From Planctomycetaceae bacterium (GTDB lineage Bacteria; Planctomycetota; Phycisphaerae; Phycisphaerales; SM1A02), in assembly GCA_027490145.1 (NCBI GenBank), contig JAIXYQ010000009.1, positions 62,001 through 126,000 on the forward strand: a DNA stretch of 64,000 nt. Direction: 5' to 3'. Positions 15,063-24,476 of the stretch are shown piece by piece. The notes under the pieces are model-generated. The model ran no database searches. It was not told the DNA's origin and worked only from the letters and a program-made list of their open reading frames with translations. The translations under genes were made by a program, and so were the position numbers. Each line of letters begins with the position of its first letter. Position 1 is the first letter of the stretch.

Positions 15063-16634
15063 TCACCGTGCCGAGGCCTGGTCCATCAGGCCGGCCTGCT
15101 CGGCCACCAGCGCCGCACAACGCCGACGCAGGTCGATCGCCGGCGAGGTCCCGGCCGGCCATAGGCCCTCGGCCTTCCATTCACCCTTGAGCCACCCGGT
15201 CTTCAGCGTGGCGAGGTTGGCTGGATCCCACAGGGCGAGGGTGGTTCCGCCCGGCGCGGGAAGCACGGGCATGGCGTCGAAGGCGAGGATCATGGCTTTG
15301 AGCCCAGGGTCCGTGACGTCGTCCGCGCGAACCAGCTCGGCATGCTCACCGGGCTTGGGCTTGGGGTACGCAGGGTGCTCGATGATGTTTCGCCACATCG
15401 CACGCAGGGCCTTGTGGTGATCGATGCACAGTCCGCTGAAGAGCGGTGCGATGAAGCTGCGCATGGTCGAGTCCTTGGAGAGAGGCGCGGCGACCTCGAA
15501 GGGGTCGATGCCATCGATCGTCTCGGTCACGAAGCGGCCGATGAATCGGCGCGTGGCCGGAAGCCGTCGGAGTTCGTACTGTTCCGGACCGTCGATCCGG
15601 CCCGAGTAGCCGCGTGGCAACTGCCAGAGCGCCTGGGCATCGTCGCTGATGCAGAACTCGATGAAGCGCCGGGAGAGCTCGGGATTCGGTGCGCCGCGCA
15701 GCATCGCGACCGGATCGGCGTCGATGGCGGTCTCACCGACCGGATCCACGAACGCCAGTCGGCCATCGGGTTCCTTGCCGGCGCGTCGTGCGTCGTCGAT
15801 GAGCGCCTGGGCCTCGAAGCGCCCGTAGAAGTCGATGCAGACACCGACCGCAGCCTCGCCGTCGGCCACGTCCACCGGGATCCTGCTGCTGGACGCGGCG
15901 ATGGTGCGCGCGTTGGCCGCGGCCCGGCGCAGGATCCGCCATCCATCCTGCCAGCCACACCGTCGCAGGATCGTTTCGAAGGCCGTCGCCACCGAACCCG
16001 ACTGGGAGGGATTGACCATCGCGACCCAGCCGGCCAGTCGCGGATCGGCCAGGTCCTGCCAGCGTGCCGGTGCCGGCACGCCCAGCGGTTCAAGCAAGCG
16101 CCCGTTGTAGACCATGCCGAAACTCGACAGCGCGGCGCCGTACCAGGAGCCATCCGGGGCGTACAGCCTGTTGCCGGCGATGTCGTTGTCGCCGTAGGCC
16201 ATGTTGAGGAAGCCCTCGGGAAGCACCACGGGTTCGAGGACGGTCGCGGAGCGCTGCTCGCCGTCGACCGTCACGCTGATGGGCTTGGACAGGAGATCGA
16301 ACTCGTAGCTGCCGCCTCCGAACAGGAGATCGGCGTCGCCTCCGACGGGCTTGCCTGACGAGAGGTCGCTCTCGACGCTCGCCACGAGCATGCGGCGGAT
16401 CTCGCTGGTCCCGCCGGGGGTGCTCCAGACCACCGCGGCGGGCGTGCCGTGGACGCGCTCATGCCATCGTGCGAACGCTCGGCCGAACTCGTGCCGGATC
16501 TGTTCGTTGTGCGGCGTGATGACCACGATGCTCGGCACGCCCTTGGCCACGCCGGGGGCACTGCGGCGCAGGGCCAGCGGCAGCGACACCAGCACCACGA
16601 TGAAGACGGCGATCAGGAGTCGTGGCAGGTTCAT
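15063..16634 (-). CDS. periplasmic ferric-type ABC solute-binding protein, without transporter genes
   Basis: The 523-residue protein starts with an N-terminal hydrophobic anchor (LLIAVFIVVLVSLPLAL). A type 2 periplasmic-binding fold follows, with VVITPHNEQIRHEFGRAFARWH, GADLLFGGG-like DADLLFGGGSYEF and AMVNPSQSGSVATAFE, as in iron(III) or spermidine-type binding proteins. It is longer than usual (about 350 residues), with an extra C-terminal domain of about 130 residues. No permease or ATPase gene lies beside it. It overlaps pyrF by ATGA and the DUF971 gene by GTGA. Confidence 0.75.
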   Translation of the reverse strand: MNLPRLLIAVFIVVLVSLPLALRRSAPGVAKGVPSIVVITPHNEQIRHEFGRAFARWHERVHGTPAAVVWSTPGGTSEIRRMLVASVESDLSSGKPVGGDADLLFGGGSYEFDLLSKPISVTVDGEQRSATVLEPVVLPEGFLNMAYGDNDIAGNRLYAPDGSWYGAALSSFGMVYNGRLLEPLGVPAPARWQDLADPRLAGWVAMVNPSQSGSVATAFETILRRCGWQDGWRILRRAAANARTIAASSSRIPVDVADGEAAVGVCIDFYGRFEAQALIDDARRAGKEPDGRLAFVDPVGETAIDADPVAMLRGAPNPELSRRFIEFCISDDAQALWQLPRGYSGRIDGPEQYELRRLPATRRFIGRFVTETIDGIDPFEVAAPLSKDSTMRSFIAPLFSGLCIDHHKALRAMWRNIIEHPAYPKPKPGEHAELVRADDVTDPGLKAMILAFDAMPVLPAPGGTTLALWDPANLATLKTGWLKGEWKAEGLWPAGTSPAIDLRRRCAALVAEQAGLMDQASAR

Positions 16635-17488
16635 GCACGAAGGCCTTCCGCGAGTTCGCGATGCGTGGCCTCTGCCGCGCGACGGATCGAGCCCGCCCAG
16701 TCATCGTCGTCGGCGGCGAAGGCGAAGATGATGCTGCGGCTCGCCGTGATGATCGCGCCACGCCCGTCCGCGTTGAAGCAGGGTTTGATGTCGGCGATGC
16801 CGCCGCCCTGGGCGCCGTACCCGGGGACCAGGAACAGGGTGTGCGGCATGCGTCCGCGGAGTCGTGCCGCGTCGGCGGGCTTGGTGGCGCCCACGACCGC
16901 GCCGAGCGAGCTGTAGCCCGAGCCCCCGATGGTCGATGCGCCGGCCTCGGCGACGAGGCCTGCCACCGCTTCGGCCACCGAGCGACCATCGTCGAGCCGG
17001 AGCGACTGCAGCGCGTCGCCGCCCGGATTGCTCGTGCGCACGAGTGCAAAGGCGCCGTGCTCATGCTTGACGAAGGGCGCCAGCCCATCGATCCCGAGAT
17101 AGGCGTTGACCGTGACCCAGTCGGCATGGGCCGCCTCGAAGGCTGCTGCGGCGTAGTGCTCGGCGCTGATGCCGATGTCACCACGCTTGGCATCGAGGAT
17201 CACCTCGAAGCCATGCTCGCGGGCGGCCTCGAGGGTGGCAGCCAGCGCCTTCATCCCGTCGACGCCGTAGCGCTCGTAGCAGGCGCTCTGGACCTTCACG
17301 ACGGGGGCTATGCGCACGCACGCAGCGAGCACCGACAGGGAAAACGCCTCGATCGCGGCAGCGGGATTGGTCTCGCCTCGGGCGCGCAGTGCTGCAGGCA
17401 ACTTGCCCACGACCGGGTCGAGTCCGACGCAAAGGGGAGCCCCGCAACGCTGGACGGCGGACAGCAGGCGATCAGCCACATGCATCAT
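16631..17488 (-). CDS. pyrF: orotidine 5'-phosphate decarboxylase (type 2)
   Basis: This 285-residue protein matches the longer subfamily of OMP decarboxylase. LCVGLDPVVGKLP is at the N-terminus, the catalytic LDAKRGDIGISAEHYA is in the middle, and the phosphate-binding LFLVPGYGAQGG and IITASRSIIFA are near the end. It makes UMP from OMP in pyrimidine synthesis. A TACACT box lies 7 bases before ATG 17488 and pyrF is first in its operon. The link with the solute-binding protein looks like co-transcription only. Confidence 0.92.
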   Translation of the reverse strand: MMHVADRLLSAVQRCGAPLCVGLDPVVGKLPAALRARGETNPAAAIEAFSLSVLAACVRIAPVVKVQSACYERYGVDGMKALAATLEAAREHGFEVILDAKRGDIGISAEHYAAAAFEAAHADWVTVNAYLGIDGLAPFVKHEHGAFALVRTSNPGGDALQSLRLDDGRSVAEAVAGLVAEAGASTIGGSGYSSLGAVVGATKPADAARLRGRMPHTLFLVPGYGAQGGGIADIKPCFNADGRGAIITASRSIIFAFAADDDDWAGSIRRAAEATHRELAEGLRA

Positions 17489-17495
17489 GGGCAGG

Positions 17496-17501
17496 AGTGT
17501 A
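17496..17501 (-). promoter_or_regulatory. TANNNT box for the pyrF operon
   Basis: On the minus strand TACACT stands 7 bases before ATG 17488, predicting a very short or absent leader. Confidence 0.45.
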
Positions 17502-17533
17502 CGGAGCCCCGGCACGCCTGGGCGGTTGCGCCC

Positions 17534-17539
17534 TAGGCT
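17534..17539 (+). promoter_or_regulatory. TANNNT box for cinA-folK
   Basis: TAGGCT stands 6 bases before ATG 17546, predicting a leaderless mRNA. Confidence 0.45.
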
Positions 17540-17545
17540 TGACGC

Positions 17546-18811
17546 ATGGCCACGGCTGCCATCCTCTCCGTCGGTGACGAACTCTCGCTCGGTCAATCGC
17601 TCGACACGCACGCGCAGTGGCTCTCGCAGCGGCTGGTGGAGCTCGGCGTCGTGCCGATCCTGCACGCTACCGTCGGGGATGATGAGCAGGGGCTCGTCGA
17701 TGCGCTCGCCGCGGCGATGCGACGGGCGGACGTGATCGTGATCACGGGCGGGCTCGGGCCGACGGCAGACGACCTGACGCGCGAGGCGCTCGCCGCGCTG
17801 GCGGGCCCAGGGCTCGTCCATGATCCGGAGGCGGAAGTCGCGCTGCGCGCGCGGTTCGAAGCACGCGGTCGCCGCCTTCCCGAGAGCAACCTGAAGCAGG
17901 CGCTGCGTCCGTCGTGGATGCGCATGATCCCCAACCCGCTCGGAACGGCTCCGGGCCTGGTGGGCACGCTCGATGGCGTGCTCGTGGCGAGCCTTCCCGG
18001 TCCGCCGGATGAGATGCACCCCATGTGGCGCGATCACGTGGCTGCCGCGGTGCGGGCCCATGTGGGTCAGGCGCCGGTCCGATGCGAGACCGTGCTCGCC
18101 TGTGGCCTGCCGGAAAGCGTGGCTGCCGAGCGCCTCGGTGCAGTGATGGATCGGGGACGCAACCCGATGGTCGGCATCACCGTCAGTGGCACGACGCTGG
18201 CGGCGCGCATCCGCGCCGTCGGCGATGCCTGCGGCGACGGATCAGTCGAAGCGACCATCGATGCCGTCCACAAGGCATGGGGCCCGCTCTGCTTCGGTCG
18301 CGAGACCGACACGCTCGCCGGTTCCATCGGCCAACTGCTGGTTGCCCAAGGCGCTTCGGTCGCCACATGCGAGAGCTGCACGGGCGGTGGCGTGGCGCGG
18401 GCGCTCACGGCGGTGTCCGGATCAAGCGCCTGGTTCGGATCGGGCTGGATCACCTATGCCAACGAGGCCAAGGTCCGTCTCGGTGTCGATGCGTCGCTGA
18501 TCGATCGTCACGGAGCAGTGTCCGCCGAGGTGGCCCAAGCGATGGCCAAGGCCGCCGCGCGGGTCGCAGGCGCTCGCTTCGGGGTGGCTACCACGGGCGT
18601 GGCGGGGCCGACGGGGGGCAGTGACTCGAAGCCCGTCGGCACGGTCTGGATCCACGTGCACGATGAGCAGGCATCGTTGCGGCCGCGGCGCTTCCTGATC
18701 ACCGGCGATCGCACGATGGTGCGCGAGCGCGCGACGGCGCTCGCGTTGGTGCTCTTGCGCTTGGCGATCCTTGGTTGCGATGAGCGATCGTTGCTCTGGG
18801 AGGTCGGATGA
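17546..18811 (+). CDS. cinA: CinA-family nicotinamide-nucleotide amidohydrolase
   Basis: This 421-residue protein has the two-domain CinA layout. The N-terminal molybdopterin-binding-like domain (AAILSVGDELSLGQSLDTHAQWLSQ; VITGGLGPTADDLT) spans about residues 1-170. The C-terminal amidase domain starts near 255 with VATCESCTGGGVARALTAVSGSS and GVAGPTGG. The C-terminal domain deamidates NMN in the pyridine nucleotide cycle. It overlaps folK by four bases (ATGA). Confidence 0.9.
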   Translation: MATAAILSVGDELSLGQSLDTHAQWLSQRLVELGVVPILHATVGDDEQGLVDALAAAMRRADVIVITGGLGPTADDLTREALAALAGPGLVHDPEAEVALRARFEARGRRLPESNLKQALRPSWMRMIPNPLGTAPGLVGTLDGVLVASLPGPPDEMHPMWRDHVAAAVRAHVGQAPVRCETVLACGLPESVAAERLGAVMDRGRNPMVGITVSGTTLAARIRAVGDACGDGSVEATIDAVHKAWGPLCFGRETDTLAGSIGQLLVAQGASVATCESCTGGGVARALTAVSGSSAWFGSGWITYANEAKVRLGVDASLIDRHGAVSAEVAQAMAKAAARVAGARFGVATTGVAGPTGGSDSKPVGTVWIHVHDEQASLRPRRFLITGDRTMVRERATALALVLLRLAILGCDERSLLWEVG

Positions 18812-19335
18812 CCGAGACGACGGCCTGCATCGCCCTGGGCAGCAACCTCGACCTGCCCGAGGGTGACAGCATGTGGATCCTGGCTGAGGCCGTGCGCCGC
18901 GTGCACGCGGCGAGTGGGTGCCGCGTCCTCGCCGGGAGTTCGATCCATCGCACGGCCCCGGTGGGGGGACCTCTGGGCCAGCGCGACTACCTGAATGCCG
19001 TCATGGTCGTCCGGACCACGCTGGCCCCGCGTGCGCTGCTGGACCTGCTCCTGTCGATCGAATCGGGGCTGGGCCGGGTCCGTGATGCGGGCGTGCGCAA
19101 CGGCCCGCGGACGCTAGATCTTGACCTCGTGCTGTTTGGGGACGCCGTCATCGACGAACCGGGCCTGCACGTGCCGCACCCGCGCCTTGAGGAGCGGCCC
19201 TTCGTGCTGCGCCCGCTGCTCGAGGTGCGTCCCGATGCCATCAACCCCCGCACGGGAAGGGCGTTAGCATCCGCGCTCCGATCATGTTCGCCCGAGGCAG
19301 TGTCGGTGTGCGGCAACCTTGGCGTTCCCCCTTGA
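18808..19335 (+). CDS. folK: 2-amino-4-hydroxy-6-hydroxymethyldihydropteridine diphosphokinase
   Basis: This 175-residue protein has the HPPK signatures: ACIALGSNLDLPEGD at the N-terminus, a central APVGGPLGQRDYLNAV segment, and GPRTLDLDLVLFGD with the Mg-binding aspartates. It pyrophosphorylates the pterin in folate synthesis. Translation is probably coupled to cinA through the ATGA overlap. Confidence 0.92.
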   Translation: MTETTACIALGSNLDLPEGDSMWILAEAVRRVHAASGCRVLAGSSIHRTAPVGGPLGQRDYLNAVMVVRTTLAPRALLDLLLSIESGLGRVRDAGVRNGPRTLDLDLVLFGDAVIDEPGLHVPHPRLEERPFVLRPLLEVRPDAINPRTGRALASALRSCSPEAVSVCGNLGVPP

Positions 19336-19363
19336 GCGGCCGCGTGCCGCGATGGAGCCTCAG

Positions 19364-20647
19364 ATGATGTTGACCACTGCCCGTGCAGCCGCCACGGTCC
19401 TTGCGCTTGGTCTGGCCATGCCTTGCCTTGCGCAGGACGGTGCACCCGATCCCAATGCCCCGATGGCCGATCCGCTCGGCGCGCTGGCCGGACAGATGCC
19501 CGCCACCAACGCCGCGGGCTTCAAGGACGGCGAGAAGGATGCCGCCGCGATCGCGAAGGGCCAGGCTGCCTTCGACGCCATGGTCAAGGCGTTCCGCGAT
19601 CCGGCCTGGATGACCGACACGTTCTCGTACACGGTCAAGACCCCGATGGGCGAGCAGGCGGACTCGTTCGACCTGGTCGTCGGGCCCGAGGGCATGATGC
19701 AGATCAAGAACCAGCAGATGGAGTTCTATGCCGTTGACGGCAAGCTCAACATGGTCGTGCCGACCAACGAGAAGAAGTACCTGTCGCAGCCGATCGACGG
19801 TTCGGTCGTCAAGACGCTCTCGGGCATTGGCCTTGAGTTGCCGATGCCGCACCTGAAGCTCCGTGATGCGTCGGTGCCCCCGATGAGCGCCATGAAGCTC
19901 ATGGTGCTTGAGGAGCCCAAGGTCGCCGGCTACCGGTCTGGCGCGACCGGCAACGAGATCCTGCTCACGGACGCACGCGGCGACGTGCTCCTGGTCACTG
20001 ATGCCAAGACGAACCTGCCGAGTTCGATGAAGCTCGTCTTCTCGCCCGAAGGAGCGCCTCCGGGCTTCACGGTCGGCATCGACTTCGCGATGGCACCCAA
20101 GGCCATCGAGAAGGGCACCGTGGCCTTCAACGCCGGTGCGCGCAAGGCCGTTGCGAGCATGGGTGAACTCGAGACGCTCGTCGGCAAGGGCGACACGGCC
20201 CCCGCGTTCTCCCTGAAGGACCTCGAAGGCAAGTCGGTCGAGCTCGCGTCCTTCAAGGGCCGCGTGGTCGTGCTCGACTTCTGGGCGACCTGGTGCGGTC
20301 CGTGCCGCAAGGGCCTGCCGCTGATCGACAAGGTCGCCAAGTGGGCCGCCGAGAAGAAGCTCCCGGTGACGGTGCTCGGCATCAACACCTGGGAGGAACA
20401 GGGCCCCGATGACGCCGAGGAGGCCGTCCTCGCCAAGGCCAAGGACTTCTGGACCAAGCAGGCCTTCACGTTCCCCGCGCTGCGTGACATGGGTGGCGCG
20501 TACATCAAGCAGTACGGCTTCACCGGCATCCCGGCAACGGTCGTGATCGGCCCCGATGGCACGATCGCGCAGGTCCACTCGGGCTTCGCCCCCACGCTTG
20601 ATGCCGACCTGCAGAAGGAGATCGAAGCGCTGCTCGCCAAGAAGTGA
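19364..20647 (+). CDS. secreted LolA-like plus TlpA-type thioredoxin protein
   Basis: The 427-residue product has a signal peptide ending near MPCLAQDG. A domain of about 200 residues, resembling the LolA/LppX or DUF2092 beta half-barrel (ADSFDLVVGPEGMMQIKNQQ...), comes next. A C-terminal TlpA-like thioredoxin domain holds WATWCGPCRK, with its redox cysteines at about residues 311 and 314, and a cis-proline region GIPATVVI. It probably works in envelope thiol reduction. ATG 19364 was chosen because GGAG lies 6-7 bases before it; ATG 19352 is possible. Fusion of the two modules is uncommon. Confidence 0.78.
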   Translation: MMLTTARAAATVLALGLAMPCLAQDGAPDPNAPMADPLGALAGQMPATNAAGFKDGEKDAAAIAKGQAAFDAMVKAFRDPAWMTDTFSYTVKTPMGEQADSFDLVVGPEGMMQIKNQQMEFYAVDGKLNMVVPTNEKKYLSQPIDGSVVKTLSGIGLELPMPHLKLRDASVPPMSAMKLMVLEEPKVAGYRSGATGNEILLTDARGDVLLVTDAKTNLPSSMKLVFSPEGAPPGFTVGIDFAMAPKAIEKGTVAFNAGARKAVASMGELETLVGKGDTAPAFSLKDLEGKSVELASFKGRVVVLDFWATWCGPCRKGLPLIDKVAKWAAEKKLPVTVLGINTWEEQGPDDAEEAVLAKAKDFWTKQAFTFPALRDMGGAYIKQYGFTGIPATVVIGPDGTIAQVHSGFAPTLDADLQKEIEALLAKK

Positions 20648-20669
20648 GCGCGTCGATCGCACGGCAAGG

Positions 20670-20703
20670 GCGGGCGGTCTAGACTCCGGTCTGGGCCGCC
20701 CGC
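20670..20703. terminator. hairpin after the TlpA-type gene
   Basis: GCGGGCGG and CCGCCCGC enclose an 18-base loop that itself contains TAGACT (20680-20685), a -10-like box for the next gene. Termination and re-initiation may overlap here. No clear T-run is present. Confidence 0.4.
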
Positions 20704-20721
20704 TGTCGTTGGAGGAACACC

Positions 20722-21510
20722 ATGCTCGCCGTCATCGCCGCATCGTTCGTTGCCGTGGTCGCACCGCCCGCGATGAACGCCGACGGCTGGGCGGCGTCGG
20801 ACCGCACGTCGCAATCGATGGAGGCCGCGACGAAGGCGATCGCGCGCGCCGAAGCTGCGTGCCGTGCCCTGGCTGACGCAGTCATCACCGAGACCTCGTC
20901 CTCGCGGTCGGGTGGCGACACGGTGCGTTGGGAGTCCCGTGGCGCGGCACGGGCATGGTCCTTCCGTGGTGAGCGGGGGATCGAGGTGGTGGGACTCGAC
21001 GACAGTGCCTTCGTGACGGTCGACGCGCTTCCCGGTCAGATGGCCCTCGTCGAGTGCGCCACGGGGTGCCGCGAGTCGTTCGCCGAAGCCGGCATCGTGC
21101 TTCCGGTCATGGCGTCGGTGCGGCTGGGGAGCTCGCTCGCCGACGCGGTGTGGAAGGACGAACTGCCGGATGCCGTGGTGGCCGGCTCCCGCACGACGGA
21201 GGCGGGGACGGAGGTGCTGCTGATCGATGCCGCCGGTGGCGGTGATGTCCTGGTGCAGTTCGATGGCCCCTCGGGCCTTCCAGCCCGCGTTCGGGTGGTG
21301 CGGCGACTTCCCGAGGCGATCTCGCATCCGGCACTCAAGGCAGCACCGGTGATGGAGTGGTCATGGACCGGAAAGGTCCGACCGGCGGATGCCAAGCCAG
21401 TGGCGATCAGCAAGCCCAACCGCACGATGGCTTCGTCGCTCAAGGCACTCCTTGATCAACTCGATCCTGCTCCGCGCCGGCTCCCCACCGAGCTGGAACC
21501 CAGGCCGTGA
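20722..21510 (+). CDS. secreted LolA/DUF2092-like protein of unknown function
   Basis: This 262-residue protein has a short signal peptide (MLAVIAASFVAVVAPPA). Its beta-rich body resembles the non-thioredoxin half of the preceding gene product: AVITETSSSRSGGDTVRWES, a DDSAFVTVDALPGQ strand and a C-terminal helix with LKALLDQLDP. GGAGGAA lies 7 bases before the ATG. Its stop overlaps the GTG of the dehydrogenase gene. It could be a periplasmic lipid- or lipoprotein-binding protein, but this is inference. Confidence 0.6.
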   Translation: MLAVIAASFVAVVAPPAMNADGWAASDRTSQSMEAATKAIARAEAACRALADAVITETSSSRSGGDTVRWESRGAARAWSFRGERGIEVVGLDDSAFVTVDALPGQMALVECATGCRESFAEAGIVLPVMASVRLGSSLADAVWKDELPDAVVAGSRTTEAGTEVLLIDAAGGGDVLVQFDGPSGLPARVRVVRRLPEAISHPALKAAPVMEWSWTGKVRPADAKPVAISKPNRTMASSLKALLDQLDPAPRRLPTELEPRP

Positions 21511-24467
21511 CGACGGTTCCGGCGGAGCTCACGATCGGTGGTGCGCCGGCCCCATCGCAGGCCGAGGTCCTCGGGTTGCTCGCTGGCCAGGTGCCGGGCA
21601 TCGAGGTGCTCTCGTCGCGACACGACCGCATGCTCTATGCGACGGATGCGAGCATCTACCAGGTCGAGCCCCTGGGCGTCGTGCTGCCGCGCAGTCCGGA
21701 AGCGGGTGCAGAGGCCGCTTCCTGGCTCCTGGCCCGCGGGATCCCGGTGCTTCCTCGCGGCGGTGGCACGGCACTCGCCGGCCAGACCGTCAATCGCGCC
21801 GTCATCATCGACTTCAGCAAGCACTGTCGGGTGATCGAAGCCATCGACCCGCATGCCAGGCGCGCGATCGTCCAGCCCGGTGTGGTGCTTGACCAGCTCA
21901 ATGCGGCGCTCGCGCCGCATGGGCTCATGTTCGGTCCCGATGTCGCCACGTCGAGCCACGCCACGCTCGGTGGGATGGTCGGCAACAACTCCGCGGGTGC
22001 CAACAGCATCCTGTTCGGGCGCACCGTCGAGAACCTCATCGCGCTGCAGGTGGCCCTTGCCGACGGCACGGTGACCTGGTTGCGCGAAGGCGGTGCGATC
22101 GATGACCCCATCCAGGCCGGGATCGCCGCCAGGCTCTGGTCGATCGTCGAACCGATCGCCGCCGAGATCGATGCGCGCATCCCGACCATCCTGCGTCATG
22201 TCGACGGCTACAACCTCGATCTCTTCCTGAAGCAGGTCCGTGCGAGCACGCCCGGCACGTTCGACCGGGTGAACCTGGCCCACATCGTGTGCGGGTCGGA
22301 AGGCACCCTCTGCACGGTGCTGCGGGCCGAGCTCGCCCTCGTGCCGCGCCCGGCCCATCGTGGCCTGGCGATCCTTGGGTTCCCGTCGATCGACGAGGCG
22401 CTTGCGAGCCTCGGCGCGCTGCTGGCCACCGGCCCGTCGGCCGTCGAGCTCGTCGACGACGTCATCATCAGCATGGCCCTGCGCAACCGCGAACATGCGC
22501 GATACGTGCAGGTGATGCCGCAGCCCGCAACGGGCCAGCTCGGCGCGGTGCTCTACGTGCAGTACTTCGGCGATGACGCAGGTGCCATCCGTGCCAGGTG
22601 CGATGCCGTCGCGGGGCTCGTGCCGGGCGCCGCGCACACCACCTGCACCGATGCCGCATCGATGGAGCAGGCCTGGAAGCTGCGCAAGGCAGGGGAGCCG
22701 CTGCTCCATGCCGTGCCGGGCGCGCGCAAGCCGGTCACCTTCGTCGAGGACACCGCGGTCGATCCCTCGCGGCTGCCGGCCTTCGTCAAGGAGTTCCGTG
22801 CGATCGTCGAGCGTCACGGGACCACCGCGGCCTACTACGCCCACGCGTCGGTTGGGTGCCTGCACATCAGGCCGCTGATCGCCCTCGATGACGAGCGTGA
22901 CCTCGAGGCGATGCGTGCGATCGCGGTCGAGGTCGCGGAACTCGTGGTGCGCCATCACGGTGCACTCAGCGGTGAGCATGGTGACGGCCGCGTGCGTACG
23001 CCGCTGCTGCGGATCGTGCTGGGCGAGTCCCTGTGCAATGCGCTCGCCTCGGTGAAGGCCGTCTTCGATCCCGATGGCCTGATGAACCCGGGCAATCTCG
23101 TGGCGAACGACGATCCATCGCTGATGACCCGGCACCTGCGCGTGCGTCCGCATGAGGACTTCGTCAGGGTCGAGCCCCGAGCGACCTTCTTCCGGTTCGC
23201 GGCCGAGGAAGGGCTCGACCACGCCGCCTCGCAGTGCAATGGAGCGGGCATCTGCCGCCGCACCGCTCCCGGAGGCACGATGTGTCCGTCGTACCGCGTC
23301 CTCCTGGATGAGCGCCATACCACGCGTGGTCGCGGCAACGCACTTCGCCTGGCGATCACGGGCCAGCTCGAGGGTGGCCGGGCGTCGTGGTCCGACCCCT
23401 CGACGCAGGAAACCCTGTCGCTGTGTCTCTCGTGCAAGGCCTGCGCGAGCGAGTGCCCAAGCAACGTGGACCTGGCCAAGATCAAGGCCGAGTACACCGC
23501 ACAGGGCTTTGCCGAGCGCGGTCGCGTGCCCTGGCGCGTGCGCGTGCGGGGGCGTGTCCGTGCGCTGCAGCGCCTCGGCAGCCGCATGGCGCCGCTCGCC
23601 AATGCCGTGGGGAGCATCGCGCCGCTGCGCAAGGCGGTCCAGTCCATCCTCGGCATGACCACGGACCGGCCGTTGCCGGCGTTCGGCAAGGATGCGGCAC
23701 GGCTGCTGCGCAGCGTGACGCAGCCGGCGGGCGCAGCCACGGTGCTGCTCTTCGGAGACTGCTTCACGCAGTTCGGTGAGAGTGACGTGGCCATGGATGC
23801 GGTGGCCGTGCTCAACGCCTTCGGCTACCGCGTGGTCCTCGCGGATGCGGGCTGCTGTGCGCGGTCGCTGATCTCCACGGGCATGCTTGCGGAGGCACTC
23901 ACGACGGTGCCGCGCACCGCCGATGCGCTCCGTGCGACGATCGAGGCCGAGCGTGCCGTCGCCATCCTCATGCTCGAGCCGTCGTGCATGAGTGCGGTGG
24001 TCGATGATTGGCAGGACCTGGCGCTTCCGCCCGCCGCGGCCGAGGACGCGCGCCTGGTGGCGTCGCTCGTCGACTCCGTCGAGGGATTCCTCGAGCGACG
24101 TTGGCCGGACCATCCGCAGCGTCCGGCGCCGGCCCCCGGCATCGACGAGTCGATCGCGGTGCACCTGCATTGCCACCAGAAGGCGCTCTGGGGTGGCGCC
24201 TCCACCATGGCGCTCCTGCGGCGCTTCTATCCGCGTGCGGAGCAGCTCGCCACGGGGTGCTGCGGCATGGCAGGGGCGTTCGGCTACGACGCCGCCACGG
24301 CAGACCTCTCCGTCCGGATTGCCGCGCAGGACCTGCTCCCGGCCGTGGCGGCCCGTCCGGGGCACCTCGTCTGCGCGCCCGGCTCCAGCTGCCGTCACCA
24401 GGTCCAGGACCTCGCCGGCCGATCGGCGCTCCATCCCATCAGCCTCGTGCGTCGCGCGTTGCGCTAG
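21507..24467 (+). CDS. FAD-linked oxidase / Fe-S protein (D-2-hydroxyacid dehydrogenase, YdiJ-like)
   Basis: This 986-residue protein joins a GlcD-type half to an iron-sulfur half. The FAD-binding 4 domain (residues about 45-250) has LPRGGGTALAGQTVN and MVGNNSAGANSI. The oxidase C domain runs to about 530 with GALSGEHGDGRVRTPLL. The 4Fe-4S part has CNGAGICRRT and CLSCKACASECPSNVDL. The C-terminal part carries two CCG-type motifs, DAGCCARSL and ATGCCGMAGAFG. Such fused proteins oxidise D-lactate or D-2-hydroxyglutarate and pass electrons to the respiratory chain. The start is GTG, overlapping the upstream gene. Confidence 0.85.
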   Translation: MTTVPAELTIGGAPAPSQAEVLGLLAGQVPGIEVLSSRHDRMLYATDASIYQVEPLGVVLPRSPEAGAEAASWLLARGIPVLPRGGGTALAGQTVNRAVIIDFSKHCRVIEAIDPHARRAIVQPGVVLDQLNAALAPHGLMFGPDVATSSHATLGGMVGNNSAGANSILFGRTVENLIALQVALADGTVTWLREGGAIDDPIQAGIAARLWSIVEPIAAEIDARIPTILRHVDGYNLDLFLKQVRASTPGTFDRVNLAHIVCGSEGTLCTVLRAELALVPRPAHRGLAILGFPSIDEALASLGALLATGPSAVELVDDVIISMALRNREHARYVQVMPQPATGQLGAVLYVQYFGDDAGAIRARCDAVAGLVPGAAHTTCTDAASMEQAWKLRKAGEPLLHAVPGARKPVTFVEDTAVDPSRLPAFVKEFRAIVERHGTTAAYYAHASVGCLHIRPLIALDDERDLEAMRAIAVEVAELVVRHHGALSGEHGDGRVRTPLLRIVLGESLCNALASVKAVFDPDGLMNPGNLVANDDPSLMTRHLRVRPHEDFVRVEPRATFFRFAAEEGLDHAASQCNGAGICRRTAPGGTMCPSYRVLLDERHTTRGRGNALRLAITGQLEGGRASWSDPSTQETLSLCLSCKACASECPSNVDLAKIKAEYTAQGFAERGRVPWRVRVRGRVRALQRLGSRMAPLANAVGSIAPLRKAVQSILGMTTDRPLPAFGKDAARLLRSVTQPAGAATVLLFGDCFTQFGESDVAMDAVAVLNAFGYRVVLADAGCCARSLISTGMLAEALTTVPRTADALRATIEAERAVAILMLEPSCMSAVVDDWQDLALPPAAAEDARLVASLVDSVEGFLERRWPDHPQRPAPAPGIDESIAVHLHCHQKALWGGASTMALLRRFYPRAEQLATGCCGMAGAFGYDAATADLSVRIAAQDLLPAVAARPGHLVCAPGSSCRHQVQDLAGRSALHPISLVRRALR

Positions 24468-24470
24468 GAT
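24465..24470 (+). promoter_or_regulatory. TANNNT box for the response regulator gene
   Basis: TAGGAT includes the TAG stop of the preceding gene and stands 6 bases before ATG 24477, predicting an independent leaderless transcript. Confidence 0.5.
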
Positions 24471-24476
24471 CGCTCC

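Noticed and set aside
19352..19363. ATG 19352 as the start of the TlpA-type gene
   Set aside because: GGAG lies inside this stretch at the right distance for ATG 19364, and the signal peptide reads better from there.
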